Shown one piece after another: positions 36,001-49,500 of a stretch of DNA of 64,000 nucleotides. Positions within the stretch are counted from its first letter, which is position 1; every line of letters starts with the position of its first letter. A program made the translations under genes and the position numbers. The stretch is from Micropterus salmoides (Eukaryota > Chordata > Actinopteri > Centrarchiformes > Centrarchidae), in assembly GCF_014851395.1 (NCBI RefSeq), contig NW_024041039.1, forward strand, positions 2,924,360 through 2,988,359, read 5' to 3'. The notes beneath the pieces were generated by a model that was not told where the DNA came from, searched no databases, and was given only the letters and a program-made list of their open reading frames with translations.

Positions 36001-39000
36001 AGCTTGACTCTCTTCACGCTGTTGATGCTGCCGCTGCACTCTGACATCAGCTTAGCCTGAACACACACACACACACCGTTAGCCTTAAACTCTCCTCTTC
36101 AGTGGAAAACAAAAAATTCTAGATGTATCGTGCTGCATCAGGCTGGACACTTAAAGATTTCAAAGCTTGTGATGTGTGCACTTACGTAGCCCTGCTGGTG
36201 GAAGGGAGTACTGGTGTGTGTGGGAAACGAGCCCAGGCCTCGGATGATTTCTCGAGGAACTCGTTTCCTTTCTGGGGAGCCGGGCTGGTGCCAGCTGGGC
36301 GGCTCGGTCACTGACTTCACTGAGGAGAGAGAGAGAAGAAAACTTGTGTACAGTTAAGAAAGAAAGAAGAAATGGAGCGAGGGGCCAAGACAAAAAAGGT
36401 TAAAGAAGAAACCACAGAGACAAAGACTTCAAGATTCAATACTTGCATGATTCACAAACACCATTTGACACATGCAAGAGACTAATGTACCCGTCAGATA
36501 CATGCAAAACACAATAATGGATAGCAAAAGTAAATAACATCCATTGCCACGTCATGCAACTTTCATGTTTTCGATTTGATTTTGCTAAATGTTAAAATGT
36601 GAATGCTGTATTTCAGTGGTGCACAGTCACATCTGTAGCTCAAGGTACCAATGAGGCAAAACATAAAACATGGTCTCTTGAATTAGATGAGGGACAATGT
36701 GGGGGTACTGCCGGGTGAGTTTGGGGTTGCTAGAAGATAAGATGTCGGCCCATGAGCACACAGTGAGGCAGTCGCATGCAGGAGGCAGAGTGCCTACCCG
36801 AGGCTGCTTTCACTGCTCTGACAGTGGATTTAACAAACGACTCTGAGCTCTCTGTGACCTGCACATCTGTGAAAGAGAGAGTGGAGGTCAACGCTGTCTG
36901 GCAGCTGTTTCAGGAACATTCAAGAATGAAAGTTATAAGAACAGAGTGGACGCCAAGAAGAGCGGAAGACGAGGAGGATCTGTGAGGGTGAACTGATTTC
37001 TAATTTGTAATTAAAGTGAGTTTAACTTGAAGGATGAGGCAGCTGGTGATGCTTTGTAAGAAATCCAATGAATAGACCTAAACCAATGTGTTGGTCCATC
37101 GCTACATCTGACTTTCCCCTTTTCATGGGATTTGTTTAGAATAATAAAACTATAGAATATCACCAGACTTCTCCTTCAAAACCTGTAGTTTTAAACATTT
37201 TGGAGAATAATTTTCTACTTTCAAGGCCATTCGTGGTCGCTTTTAATTTCACTGCAGTCTGGAAATCATTTTGCAAGGACCTGAAAATAAATGTCAGCTA
37301 ACTTCCACATTTCAAGACTATACAATCCTCTGAGATTTGTATTCACACTTTTCAGCAGGCAGCTGTCAGTTTTTGGGTGTCCTGGGATGCACCACACACC
37401 AACAAGACTTTTCAATCACTGCTTCTTTCTTCCTTGCTGCCGCCGCACTACATGATGATAAAATAGATTCTGAGAGCAAATAAAGCTGGAGGATTGTCGA
37501 CTATGACAGATTACATACAGAAAATAGTCCAAATTTGTACTAAAACATCCCAAAAAATTTCTAATAAGAGTAAATAATTAACTGACGAGAAGTGCCGTTA
37601 TTACCTGACAGAGCGCTGAAGAAGGTGGCGTCCTCGTCGTCCTCGTGTGATGACGATCCCCCCACGTCGACGGTGTGGTCCCACTCCAGCGGGATGGAGT
37701 CCACGCTGACGGGGGTTTCTCGTCCCGACCGCTCCAGAGGGGGCGCTAGGAGGTGACACATGGTCTGCCGTCCAGCTGAGACTCCACCTGCTGACTGAAC
37801 CTCCTCCTCCTCCTCCTTCCTCGCCTCCCTCCAGGATGTCCCGTTGGTCAGATCAGGGGAGTCGTCCAGGTCTGTGTCCCGGTCTGACAGTTCCCTCTCC
37901 TCCTCCAGAGCCTTAAAATTATTGAAGTAGAAGACAAAGAAATTAAGTACCAAAAAAGCGAATTGTCGTGAGACGCCTGTCAGCTGTGCCTACATGTTGA
38001 CAACCCTGGGCTCAAAAATTTATTTCACAACAAACACACGCTGAGGAGAGCAGAGCCCAAAACGTGTGTTGCTGACTGCTGTAAATGTTTCAATCAACAG
38101 AAATATATAAGAAGAACTGACCGGTCGCCTGTTGATGAGGCGGTGGTGGAAGCGAGCCACTCTGCCGAACACCTCTTGGCAGTAGGAGTGCAGCTCCTCC
38201 AGCTCGTCCTCTATCAACACAGCGTCCAAAGGGGCGCTCTTCTGGATCAGGTTCTCCCCAAACACGATCAGGGCGTCGATCTTGTTGGTGTTCAGGGTGA
38301 TTTCCTGCTGGAAGCCCTGCAGAGGGTGAAACCAGGGAAGAAAAAGGTCACGTGGGGAGAAGTTTTTTGTTGTTTTTTTTTTTAGAAAATTACATTTTTA
38401 GAAATGAGATATTGCAGGGAAACATTTATTAGAAGCAGATTAACTGCCGTTACGGACAGACTTACGTTCAGCTGCCTCATCTTGTCTTCGATGTCGCTCA
38501 CGGAGAAGTGCTCCACGTTGGTGAGCTGGAGGTCCATCTCTGTCAGCCAGACCAGGATCCCCTCACGGGTTCCCTCAAAGTCTTCCCTCTGAGAGGTAAA
38601 GTGCTGCAGGAGGAGCACCAAGCAGGAGACGGACATCACTGTTTAAATGCTGTTTAAATACCTATAGTGTGACATATTATTTATGCATACTGTTGGACCA
38701 CATCCATTTCGTTGATATAAAGACAGAGATAAACAGAATTGGTCCTGTATCAGCAGTAAACATTTGTCTCACTTGAATTTAAACTGGCCTTTGTGTCACC
38801 TTGTCCTGTCACGTGAGCAGTCTTGTGTGTTTTTAAGGTCTGTTATTGCTGATGTTTCAATTGTCTGAATATTTTACTGTTTTTATGATTTTATGATCTA
38901 TGTTTTGATGGTCTTATTGCTCATATTTAACTCTTGCTAAGCACGTTATGACCTTATTTGTGTAAACTTATTATATACTTCCTTACTTACTTAAACCTCA

Positions 39001-42000
39001 GTGGGTTAAAAGAAATCATAAAAGTCACGGTTTTATTTATGATTTAACCAGATTCAGTGGTGATTTTTGAGCCCTTCACCTCCAATCTGGGGATAGACCA
39101 CTGACTGTACATCTTTACAATGAGCACTGTTGACTCTGGTGGGGCTTATAGGGATGGGGCCCACAGAGGTCAACCTGCATCAATCAGCTGAGTTCTTTGA
39201 GTCCATGCAATCTTTATAAAGCAACATAAACGTCCTCCATCTGCTCAGCGCCACATGCCACGATGAACACAGCTTCCTGCCAACCTGATGCCTCGTTCCT
39301 CGTCACCGTCTGAGAGGTGACCTAAATCCTGACGGCTTAGAGCGGAGCTGAGAGCAGGGAGATGCCGCACAGATCAGCCGGGAAGGTTTGATACGTGCCG
39401 ATGTTTGCTTCCTGATTGTTATCCTACTCATTTTATTTTCATAGTCATGTATGCATTTTGTTGGGTATTGAATTTATCCATCTCTTGCTGCTATTTGAGG
39501 ACGTTTCCTAATGCAGTTCTAAAAATCCTTCATCATTTTATTGGCTGCATGTGTGAGATTTAAGACAATATTTTTGAGTCACTTAAAATCAACCAATCAG
39601 CTCCTGACTTCCCCGTCTCACCTTGAGTCTGCGGAGAACAGCAGCCACCCTCTTCTGCAGGCTGTCCCACCTCCGGTTGCCCTCTTGGACCATGACTTTG
39701 AGCTTGCTGGCGGCGTCGGTTCGGTTCTCCCGGGCCAGACGGCGATACTGTTTGTTGACCAGCTCCAGCTGAGTCAGACGCTCGTGAACCTGCCGCTGGA
39801 ACGCCTGAGAGGAGAACATATATATGAAGGCCGAGGGCCAAGCCTGGAACTTTAAGATGGATAGATATAATCAAACTAGCACACATGTTCTTTTTTCTGT
39901 GTAACATTTAAATAAGGTCACTATAGAGTCTGACAAGTTGAAACTGGCCAAACCACACAACAGCTGCTCAGGAGGATTAACAACATTTCCAGTCAGTTTA
40001 TGGATTTGAACCTTCATCCTACTGCTTATTCAACAATTACGCTCCCATTGCCTCCATTACATGCCGTCATACAGTCAGTATATAGGCCACACGTCCTCTG
40101 AAGGAGGAAGCAACACCATCAACACCAGATTACCAGACACTAATCTGTGTTTCTAATCCAGACTGACACCTCAGATACCTCTGTGTTTGTGAAAGAGGAC
40201 ACCTGAACCTGAGAGACTCATGAGTGGGAGGCACGAGTGTTTGATTGGTTTAAATCTGCCCCAGCAATCAAGGTAGAACACAAACCGGCAGGTATTTATT
40301 TCTCTACCACTGTGATTTCTAACTACAAAAACCTTTTACTTATTTTTTGCCACCCTTCATAGATGTCGGACACTTCCAGCAACCCATTATGGGAACAAAC
40401 TCTGCTTTATGATTTAAGAAGTCTACCTTGAGTGGCTTTATGAAGACTTTCTTTTCTAATTTGTTTGCTCTCCAGTGATGCCTCTGGACGGTGATGTTGG
40501 TCTTACAACTTCAGGACTCCAGAGCAAGATGTTATTATCAACGACTGGACAGATTACCATTTGTCTTGCAGTGAATATTCATCGTACCCAGAGGATCAAT
40601 CATAATGTTTTTGGTTATTTCCCTTAGTGCCAACACCTGGTCAAAACATGACTGTGTACACAAGAAAAATCTATATCTAATGGGAAGTTTATCATTATTT
40701 TTACATTCATGTTTCCCAGAGGATGAACCTTTTACATTAGATAAGACATTGTCAGCATCACCATCGGGCCAGAAATCTATTTAAAGTTCATATCATATTA
40801 CCAAAAACTCTTAAACTCTTGTGATTTTAACGAGCCTATGCCATGTCCTGTAGCATCATCATCAGGACAAACATCAATTCGTTAAGCCTCGTTTTTTGGT
40901 TTTAACCTGACAAGTAGTTCTGTGACAGGACCTGTAACTGATCTTCTGGCTAACTTATGGTCTTTCTTTCCATCCCTTTGCCTTCAGTCCTCCCCTTGCA
41001 GTATCCTGCCAAAGCAAAAGGAAAAAAGGGAGAGAGAGAAAGATTCGTCTGCTGACCTCGAACTTCTTGAGCTCCTCTTTGGCGCTGGTGTAGAGGACGT
41101 CGGCAGAGTCTGGGTTCGCTGCAGTGAGCTCAGCGGTCTTCAGCCAGTCTTCAAAGCGAGAGAAGTCGTCCATGAACTTACACCACAGACGCCAGGTCTC
41201 CTCAATCCTGAACACAACAGAGGGGATAATTTCAAAGTTTTTGTGTGATGAGAAAAGTAATCTGAGAAGACCTGAGCAGCCTGGGAGCCGGAAACAGAAC
41301 GGTTCATTTAATTAAAGTTAAGCATTAATACTCAGGCTATGACACGGTCTGACCGCTCACCTCATCCTCCTCTCCATGGACATGGCACATATGTTCCTCC
41401 AGCGTCGGTCCAGGCTGCGGGTGGTCTGCTGGATGGAGTCATTTTCAGAGTCGCTGCCGCAAGCGTCTGCATCGTGGAGCAGGACGTCACAAAGGGTCAG
41501 CACCGACGCCACGCTATCCGTGTGCTGCTCAATGTCTCGCTGCAGATCCTGCAGGTCAAACAGCACAGAAACCTTTCACATCACATCTACAGTTCGTAAA
41601 CAAACCAGGGATTACAAGTGAAATGGACTGACATGCAGCTCAGTTATCAGGGAGTTTTTTCCTCTCAATGCAACACTATGCTTGGAGGAAGATCAAGAGC
41701 GTTCCTCGTATGGTCATTTTGAGTTTGAATTCAAAAGTTGTTTTCAGCTGCCCAAATAAACCAATCTAACACTCCAGAATAAACACTCCCGACTTGGTCC
41801 AGAATTTAGACAAGTATTTGTTGTTGATGATGGCTCAGTACAACAGTGGAGAGACTCTGAATTTGACAGAGATGTGAAGAGCAGCCAAGTACCAACATGA
41901 GTATTCCTAAAAGCAGCAGTAGAGTTAAAAAACAGGGGCTCAGTTGTCATCAACAAGGGCTGGAAAATGAAACAATATCAATAATCATCGCAATATTACA

Positions 42001-45000
42001 TTTTCAATAACAATATAAAAAAATGTTCAGTCTTTATGCACTCTAACCACACTGGGACTTAATTGTTTTATTAAGATGTTTATTTAGTTGAGGAAAAAGG
42101 ATGAAAAAAGCTTTTACTTAATTTCACTCGTGCATATTTGTTGACAAAGATTTTATCCTAATTGTTTTGAATGTTCTACCTCAGATCGTGATAACATTTT
42201 TGGCCATATCGCCCTGCCCTATCATCAGCTGACCCAAGGTGGACACAGCTGGAGGAAGATCAAAGAAGCCATCCTTGGACAGGAGATCATCTCTGCACAT
42301 CCCCTGCTATCATGTGACTGAAGTTACATGATAGCAGGGCATGGTTCCCTTGTAAATGACTATACATATGAGGAAATGACAATAAAGCTGCTTAAGATGA
42401 TCATTAGTATGGGATTGTGGACACGTCTGTTTTAAGGTGTTGCATTGTTTGTTAACAATATCTTCTATTGTCTTGATGGTTCCCACTGTCACCCAGAGTA
42501 ATCCAAAGGGCTGGTGTGTAACTCCCGCTGAAGCCTGACAGCATTATTTTTCGGCTCTTGTTTGTTCAGAGTTACCACTCTCTGGGCTGCCATGGAGACA
42601 GCTGAAAGCTTAAAGAGCCCCTCAACACAGGAGTCATTTCAGCCGTCCCTCATCCACTAATGGTGAGAGCTGCAGCCTTTTCCGAGGAGCTGCCTCTTTC
42701 AGCCGGCCTGGCTATTTCTTCCTCATTTTTACCAATTCACTCGTGTTTTCTTTCTCCTTTTCTCTGCGCGTCTGTCACGTCTCTCCCTCTCATTTCCTCA
42801 GACATGTTCTCTTTCATCGGGTCCCTTTCCAAATTCACTCAGGCTGCTCAAGTCCAATCCAGTATTTTGAAAAGAGATAAAATGATAAGCAAGGTATTAT
42901 CAGTTTCAACAAAAAAAAAAAAACAAGCGCTGGTCAGCCTCCTCCATTGTTAACATTTTGAGACATGAATGCATCTGCGCTCTGACCTACAAAATCCATC
43001 ATAAAACTACAACAAGAAATATCCAAACTGTCCACAAAGCTGCACACACAGGTTCAGGACATAAAAAGTTCTGTCAGTAGCTTTTTCTGAACAAAAAATG
43101 GCTGCATAAAGCACTCCTCCTGACATGTTTCTGGCAGCACGGAGCACTTTTAAAAGAAAGGCAGAAAATGTTGAGCTTCTCAGAAAAGCACTGACTCTTG
43201 TCAACCAATCTGTGGTGCCCAGTGTCTAAAGGAGAGGCACAGAGGCTGGTTGCTGTGGTGTTTGAGAGTTAAGTATTCTGAAATATTCAAGCGTCTGTAC
43301 CACAGTAAAGGGTTGGAATGAGATAAAACAGAAACAACAGATGACAGGACGCCCTACACCCTTTTTGTTTCTCCTCACCAAACACAGAGCACATAGAGGA
43401 GCTGAGTGACGTGGGAAAAGTTTCCTTTTAACAACCATAATCTGTTCAAATAGCAACAGTCTATTATACAATCAATTATATCGTGCGCCCAACATGAACC
43501 GGTATACAACTGGATTTAAATACCACAAAGCATGATGTGACTTGTAAAAAGCCTCAGGGGAACACTCAGGTTGTTGTGTAGGATGTTGTGCAGCATCAGC
43601 GAACAAGGACTCATGTTGCCAGTCCCATTGCAACTACAGACAATTACTATATCAACTAAGATGGCGACACTACAAAAATACAAAATAATCTACACACTGT
43701 GGCCTTAGTTTATAATATGTTTATATTGAGTTCCTTTCGCAAAGGGCGCCTTTTTTCTGCCAATTAAGTCCCATGTATTTAAAAACAGCTGAAATGTGCG
43801 GTGTATCTTAATCACTCCAGGGTGGATTTTCCCATGTTTTCGCCTGTGATGAGACACGTTGCCCTAAATACTGAAGCTCCAGGCCAAGTTAGCAGTCAAA
43901 TGAGAACACTTGTTCTCATAAATGCATGCAGTCCACAAAGCTGCACGAGCGCTGGCAATTTGATAGAGATAACATGATGGAACATGATTTGTGCCAACAA
44001 AACTCTTTTGATGGAACAAATTCGTTGCATTTCTTCTGATTTTCATGCTGTTTATTCGTGACATGCTCTGTGTAAAAAGGCCGAAAGACTGATGTGTTTT
44101 GGTAAACAAGCTTTTCATCAGAGCCTGAGAGATTTGTTTTGTTGATGCGTTATTGTAACTCAAAAAAATGTCCACTGACCACAGATATCCCTTGTCAAAG
44201 ATGTCCAATGCGTTCACCCTGCCCTGGCAGGCAGACCCATCTGATAAAGATATTGGTGAAGGCAGTGAAGTAGCCACCTTACTGTACCTGTACAGTGAAC
44301 CTTTCCATCCCTCCACTTTCTCTCGCAACAGAAACTTTTCTCCTTTTAGTAAAGTAACACTACGGCAGACTACAAATGGACTGAAGTCCATTTCCCTTGC
44401 GTGGGCCGCCGGCTGAGGCCTGGCTCTCATTGCATTTACCGTCTCTCAGCCCAGTGTGACAGCTTCCTCCTTCACAAACACCCTTCTTCCTGCAGCTTGC
44501 TGAGATTTTACTTTGCCGCGCACATTACTCTACTCTTCTGTTATTATGCTGTGGCCCACTACAGGGTGGCCATAACATAAAGGGTTTAAAAGCAGGCATG
44601 CCTTATTAGTGGGTACTTCCTGCCCTAAAATTCCCTCAAAGTACCCTGCGGTGTGTACGCTCAAAGTGGAGTCTACATTCTGCGCTGTGCCATCGCCAAA
44701 CAGCTTTTAAAGCCCTGGAAGATGTCCAAGCTCAGCAGTTGTATGCGAGGTGGGACGAGCCACTAGTTCCATATTTTTTTTAACGCTGTAAATAACTATT
44801 TGAAACTTTTCTTTTACTGGGAACTTGTTCCTCCACAGAAACATTGGAGTCTCCAGTTAGTCTTTGATTTATTTTACTTTTGTTCCTGAGATCTGCCTCT
44901 TTTACCGCCAGTTCGGTTTGGTAAATGGCTCTAAATACAACAAAACCAATTAGCCTGTGGCCAGTGTGCCGATGAAGAAGTTAGACAGAGGCCGGCAACT

Positions 45001-46494
45001 GAGCTGTTGCAAATTAACTGTTATCATTGTAACTGGGAACACGACATTGTGCCATAATTTCAGTCCGAATCTGAAAAAATGACTTTACGTGATTTCCTGA
45101 CTTTTTGGTTCCTAGTATGTGTAAACCTTCAAAACCCTACATCCTCCCATAATGCAACTTGATTGTACACGCTCATTGCCTAGTTACCCCCCCCCCCCCC
45201 CCCCCGAGTTGGTAATACATGCGGTCTGTTAAAAAACTGCCTTGATATCCAGTCTTGGTTTGCATCACTAAGATGATAAACTGAAGAAAGCTCCACTTTT
45301 TCCATGTACTAGATATTACTATAGTAGTACTATTTTACTCATGATTGAGTAATATGCTACTCAAACGCCTCACTAAAACTAAAATCATTGCGTCTTCGCC
45401 CACCTGCTGCTCAGCCAGCTTCCTCTGAATCTCGTCGCTGTGGCAGACGTTGTAGACCACCGGCTTGGCCAGCTCCGCCTCGATGCGAGACAGCCACGTC
45501 CGCAGGTTGCTCATGTTCTTATCAAGCTGCTGCACCGTCACCAGCGTCTCCTTCAGCTTCCTCACCCTGCGGAGAGAAAAAGGGCACGTTACAGAAGGTG
45601 TCGCCGGAGTTTCGCTTGTGAAAGATCGTTGTCCCCTGAAACCTACCAAGTCCTCTGCTGATCCTCTCTTAATTGAGACTACTGAGATTAACCCCCTGTT
45701 TTTACAGTGCTACCTCTTAAATCTTACTTTTTCTTAGTGTCAACAAATTCCAGAAAAACACTAAAAGAAACATGTAATTGATCCTACTAAAAAATACTGT
45801 GCGTGTACCAAAGCCTGATGTATCCTCTTCCTCGGAGCCATAGAGCTCCACTGTTGTCCAGAAACTATTAACCCATCAGTGAGCCTTCAATCACCATGAA
45901 CACACACACTGTAGTTTATTTTGACTCAGTCCCACACATACCGTCCTGCTGCCCCAAATACTCCACATTCAGCACCACATTCATCCTGCCAATGTAAATA
46001 GTTCCTAATAAATGCACCATTTCCTCCTGTTTGAGTTACCAAGTTTCCTTTTCACGCCTCAAAAACACATCAGATCTGCTGTATGTCTCATATGAGAGGA
46101 CACTAAGACGCAGCGTGAACACAGCGTCACTTCACTTGTTGAGCATGGCCATCCCAGGTGAGAGTCGCACCGGCTCACCCTGCCATTGTTTGCACTACGC
46201 TCGGCTCCACGCCACAGAGTCGACATAGCGCTGTGGCGTGTTGTCACGGTGTCTGGGAAGAGCTGCTATCGCTCTCACATATGACACAACAGGAGCCATT
46301 ATAGCAGAGCGGCAGGCTGACCTACATCCGACTGAGTGCTGGGTGTCTGGGAGAAGAGACCACATTCCAGTTCAGCCCTCAGGTCAGTGACCTACATCGG
46401 CTCATTCTGCAGCACAAACCCAACACAAAGCACAGAGGGTGACACTGCACCCACATGTGACGGCAGCCGGTGAGAGCATTCCACCAAAATCCAA

Positions 46495-46526
<32 letters not shown>

Positions 46527-49500
46527 TTGTCTGGAGGTCTGTCATTGCCCTTAAATATGTTTAGGGTTATGTCTCACTGACTGTGACCCCAGTTCAGTTT
46601 ATTTTGTGTTCTATAAATGTCTGTAACAATCACGATGACAATGTTCATGTTTTTAGCAGTGGAACATGCCTTTTTCCAAATCACTGAAATGAGTTCCAAT
46701 GCTTTCACAGCCAGTCCTGGATCTTTGAGGCTAATGTTATCATGTCCAAATGTTTCGGTACGGATCTCTTAGATTTGGATTGTGCATGCTGGCATTCAAG
46801 ACATAAAGCATCTTAGCATGTTAACATGGGTACAAGGGGCATTTTAATAAAGTAAAAGATGAACACAAACTCTATTGTATTATGCTGACTTTTTTTTTGT
46901 CAAAGCTTTTTCTCTAAGCTATCGGGGACTTAACTTTTTGAATGAAATTTAGCATCTACTTTGCTGTGCATCTCCGTAGCATAGACTTTCTACAAACCAA
47001 GAAAAACTCTTTCAAGGTAAGAGATTTGGTTTTGAGGGGATTTTCTCCTTTCCTTTACTTGATCTGAAAAAGTATTGTCTTCCTTGCGTCTAGAGGTACA
47101 GCGGCGGGCAGCAGCAACATTACCATTAATAGCACACAAGCGTAGCTGTGTGAGTGCACGTTTCCGGCTAGTTCAGACACTATTCAGCGTGTCCAGTCAG
47201 TGTCCACGTGAGCCAGCACGGCTGAATGATGCAACACACACAGCAAAGCAGCAACAAGCAGCTGTCATCTGACCGTCACTGAAGCTTGACGGTCTGTCCG
47301 AGACGCTGAATACCGTTTTGTGATTTCCATAATGAGACACAATTAACAATCTAAGATGCTGGCGCTGCAGTGACATAGACTGTGGGGGGCGGGGGGGGTT
47401 CCTGTCCTGTTTTTGGCTCCTGATGCATCTGCATGCATGTGTTTGTGTGTCTGTGTGTGTGCCTGCAGGTGTGAGCTCAGTGTTGCATGACTCTACAGTA
47501 CATGAGGACAGCAAATGGAGGGGCGGAGAGAAAAAATCAGTGACATAAAAACATGCTGCTGTGATTGTAGACTGACATATATAGGCACACACGCGCACAC
47601 ACACACACACACACACACACCTGCTGTCCAAGCTGCCAGTCTAAATACCAACACACACAAGACGACTCGAGCTGGCGATCTGCATTGAATTTCCTCGGCA
47701 TGCATCTGCCTGCACCGACAAAGCCTGGCCCATCCCCCTTCGCTCCTGCTCTCAGTGTCTCCACCTCCTCCTCCTTCTCTTTACCACAACAAAACACCCG
47801 ATCTGCTCCCCTTTCCCCCTCGTCTGCCTCCTCAGCCTCACGCTAGCCCGGTGTGCCGGGGCGTGATGAGGGCTCAGGATCGTACTTACAGGGCTGGTGA
47901 GGAGGCAACTCCATGGCGATGGCGCATCCGCTAGCAAGCGCTGCCCCCCCCCACCTCCAACATCCCTTCCTTCCTCTATAGGCTGCCTGTCCTCTCCTCC
48001 TCCTCCTCCTCCTCCTCCTATCTGTCCAAACATCTGGCTGCAGTAACAGGTTCACTCGAGGATACTCATCATAAGGAACTCCTTTGTAAAATGTATTATT
48101 ATTATTATTATAACAACTCATTATTAGTTATTATTTTTAAAATTAATATATAAATGGTTTAGTTAAAAAGGTTATAAAACGGTATATAAAACTGAAAAGT
48201 TCTTTGCCTTTTGCTTTATAATCAAACAATTACTTTTTCAAAATTGCTTATGGTTGTGTGTTGTATGTTTCTGTTAACTGATCATCTAAAAAACAATAAT
48301 AAAACAAAATAAATGTCTTATCCACTGCTCCATCGCCCAAGCCACAGATCTGGATGATTTTGGTGAACTGACCCTTTAAGACTAATCTAGATCAACACTG
48401 TAAACATCCTTTACCCCTCAAGGGAAACCTCTGAAACGTTTACGCTTCAAGTTACATCTTTGGATTTCACATATTCCAAAAAAATTTAACTATGTAAATG
48501 TGGATAAAAACACGGAAAATCTGAAGACAGTTTTAAATTATCATAAAGTACATTTAAGTGCTGCTAAATGTGTGTCTCCAAACATACACACACACACACA
48601 CACACACAGATTCAGGCCAACTTTTTTGAGGCACTTAAGTGCAGAAAGAGGCTGGAAACAATTTGAAAAACTGTACTATCACTTTACAGCCGGCACTGTC
48701 CTGCAACAACAAACACAGCCAACAAAGTGGAACAAAGTAACAGCAGCCTATTAAAGTTAGTCCAGCAGATTACAGGTACGGCTGTCGATTGCTGTTACTG
48801 TCGTCGGACACAACCTCGGACATTGGATACGACGTTACAGCCGGCCGGAGCTGTTGACACAGACAGACCCAGCGGGGAACCTCTGTCTGAAAAACCTCCA
48901 TCTGCCACCTTCTTCCATTTCAAATAAAGTAGCCTGGGGTTCAGAGCGCCGAGAGCAAGTAATACATTACAGGACTGAATCATGAAGATCAGTGAAGTCA
49001 ACAACGGGTGGAGGAGAAGAAGGAAGAATGACACACACAGAAACTGACATAAAACTGTTCAAAGAAAGAAAAGAAGAATGTAAATCTAAAGCCCTTTTCA
49101 GAAAAGGAACATATAAAATTGCCGGCTTTGTCTGTCTGTTACAGTAACAGCTGTTTGTCAGCATCCATAACGTAAATTGCTTTATTCAGACACAACGATT
49201 GTGTTATAATTGGCACCTGGTGCGAGAGAGACGGAGCAGTTGTACGTGTTTTCTTTTCTCTCACAGGCTGCATAACTAACAGACTTTAAAACATTTTGTC
49301 ATTTAAATCTTCAATGATCATCTTTAGCCACAGCATCTCATCATTTATTAGAGAACACTGCAGCCTGTTTCATAATGTCCAATAGGGCACAAGCACAGAA
49401 GGAGAAGACCTTGAGTTCATTCTGTCATGCAGCTGGCGTGGCTGGGAAATAAAAGTGTTTGGAACATTAAAATGGTCTCATGGAGTTTATTAAACTTGAG

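Larger units (their letters stand above)
41549..45403. other. syne2 intron
   Basis: Contains a perfect short hairpin (42302-42339) and an 18-19 base C-run near 45187. No exon recognised. Confidence 0.6.

Noticed and set aside
47843..48121. 92-codon minus-strand frame with a good Kozak Met (MELPPHQP)
   Set aside because: Splicing from the donor at 47890 in this frame meets a stop at once in the next exon, and the unspliced frame is Arg/Gly-rich simple repeat. The phase-compatible ATG at 47927 is favoured instead.
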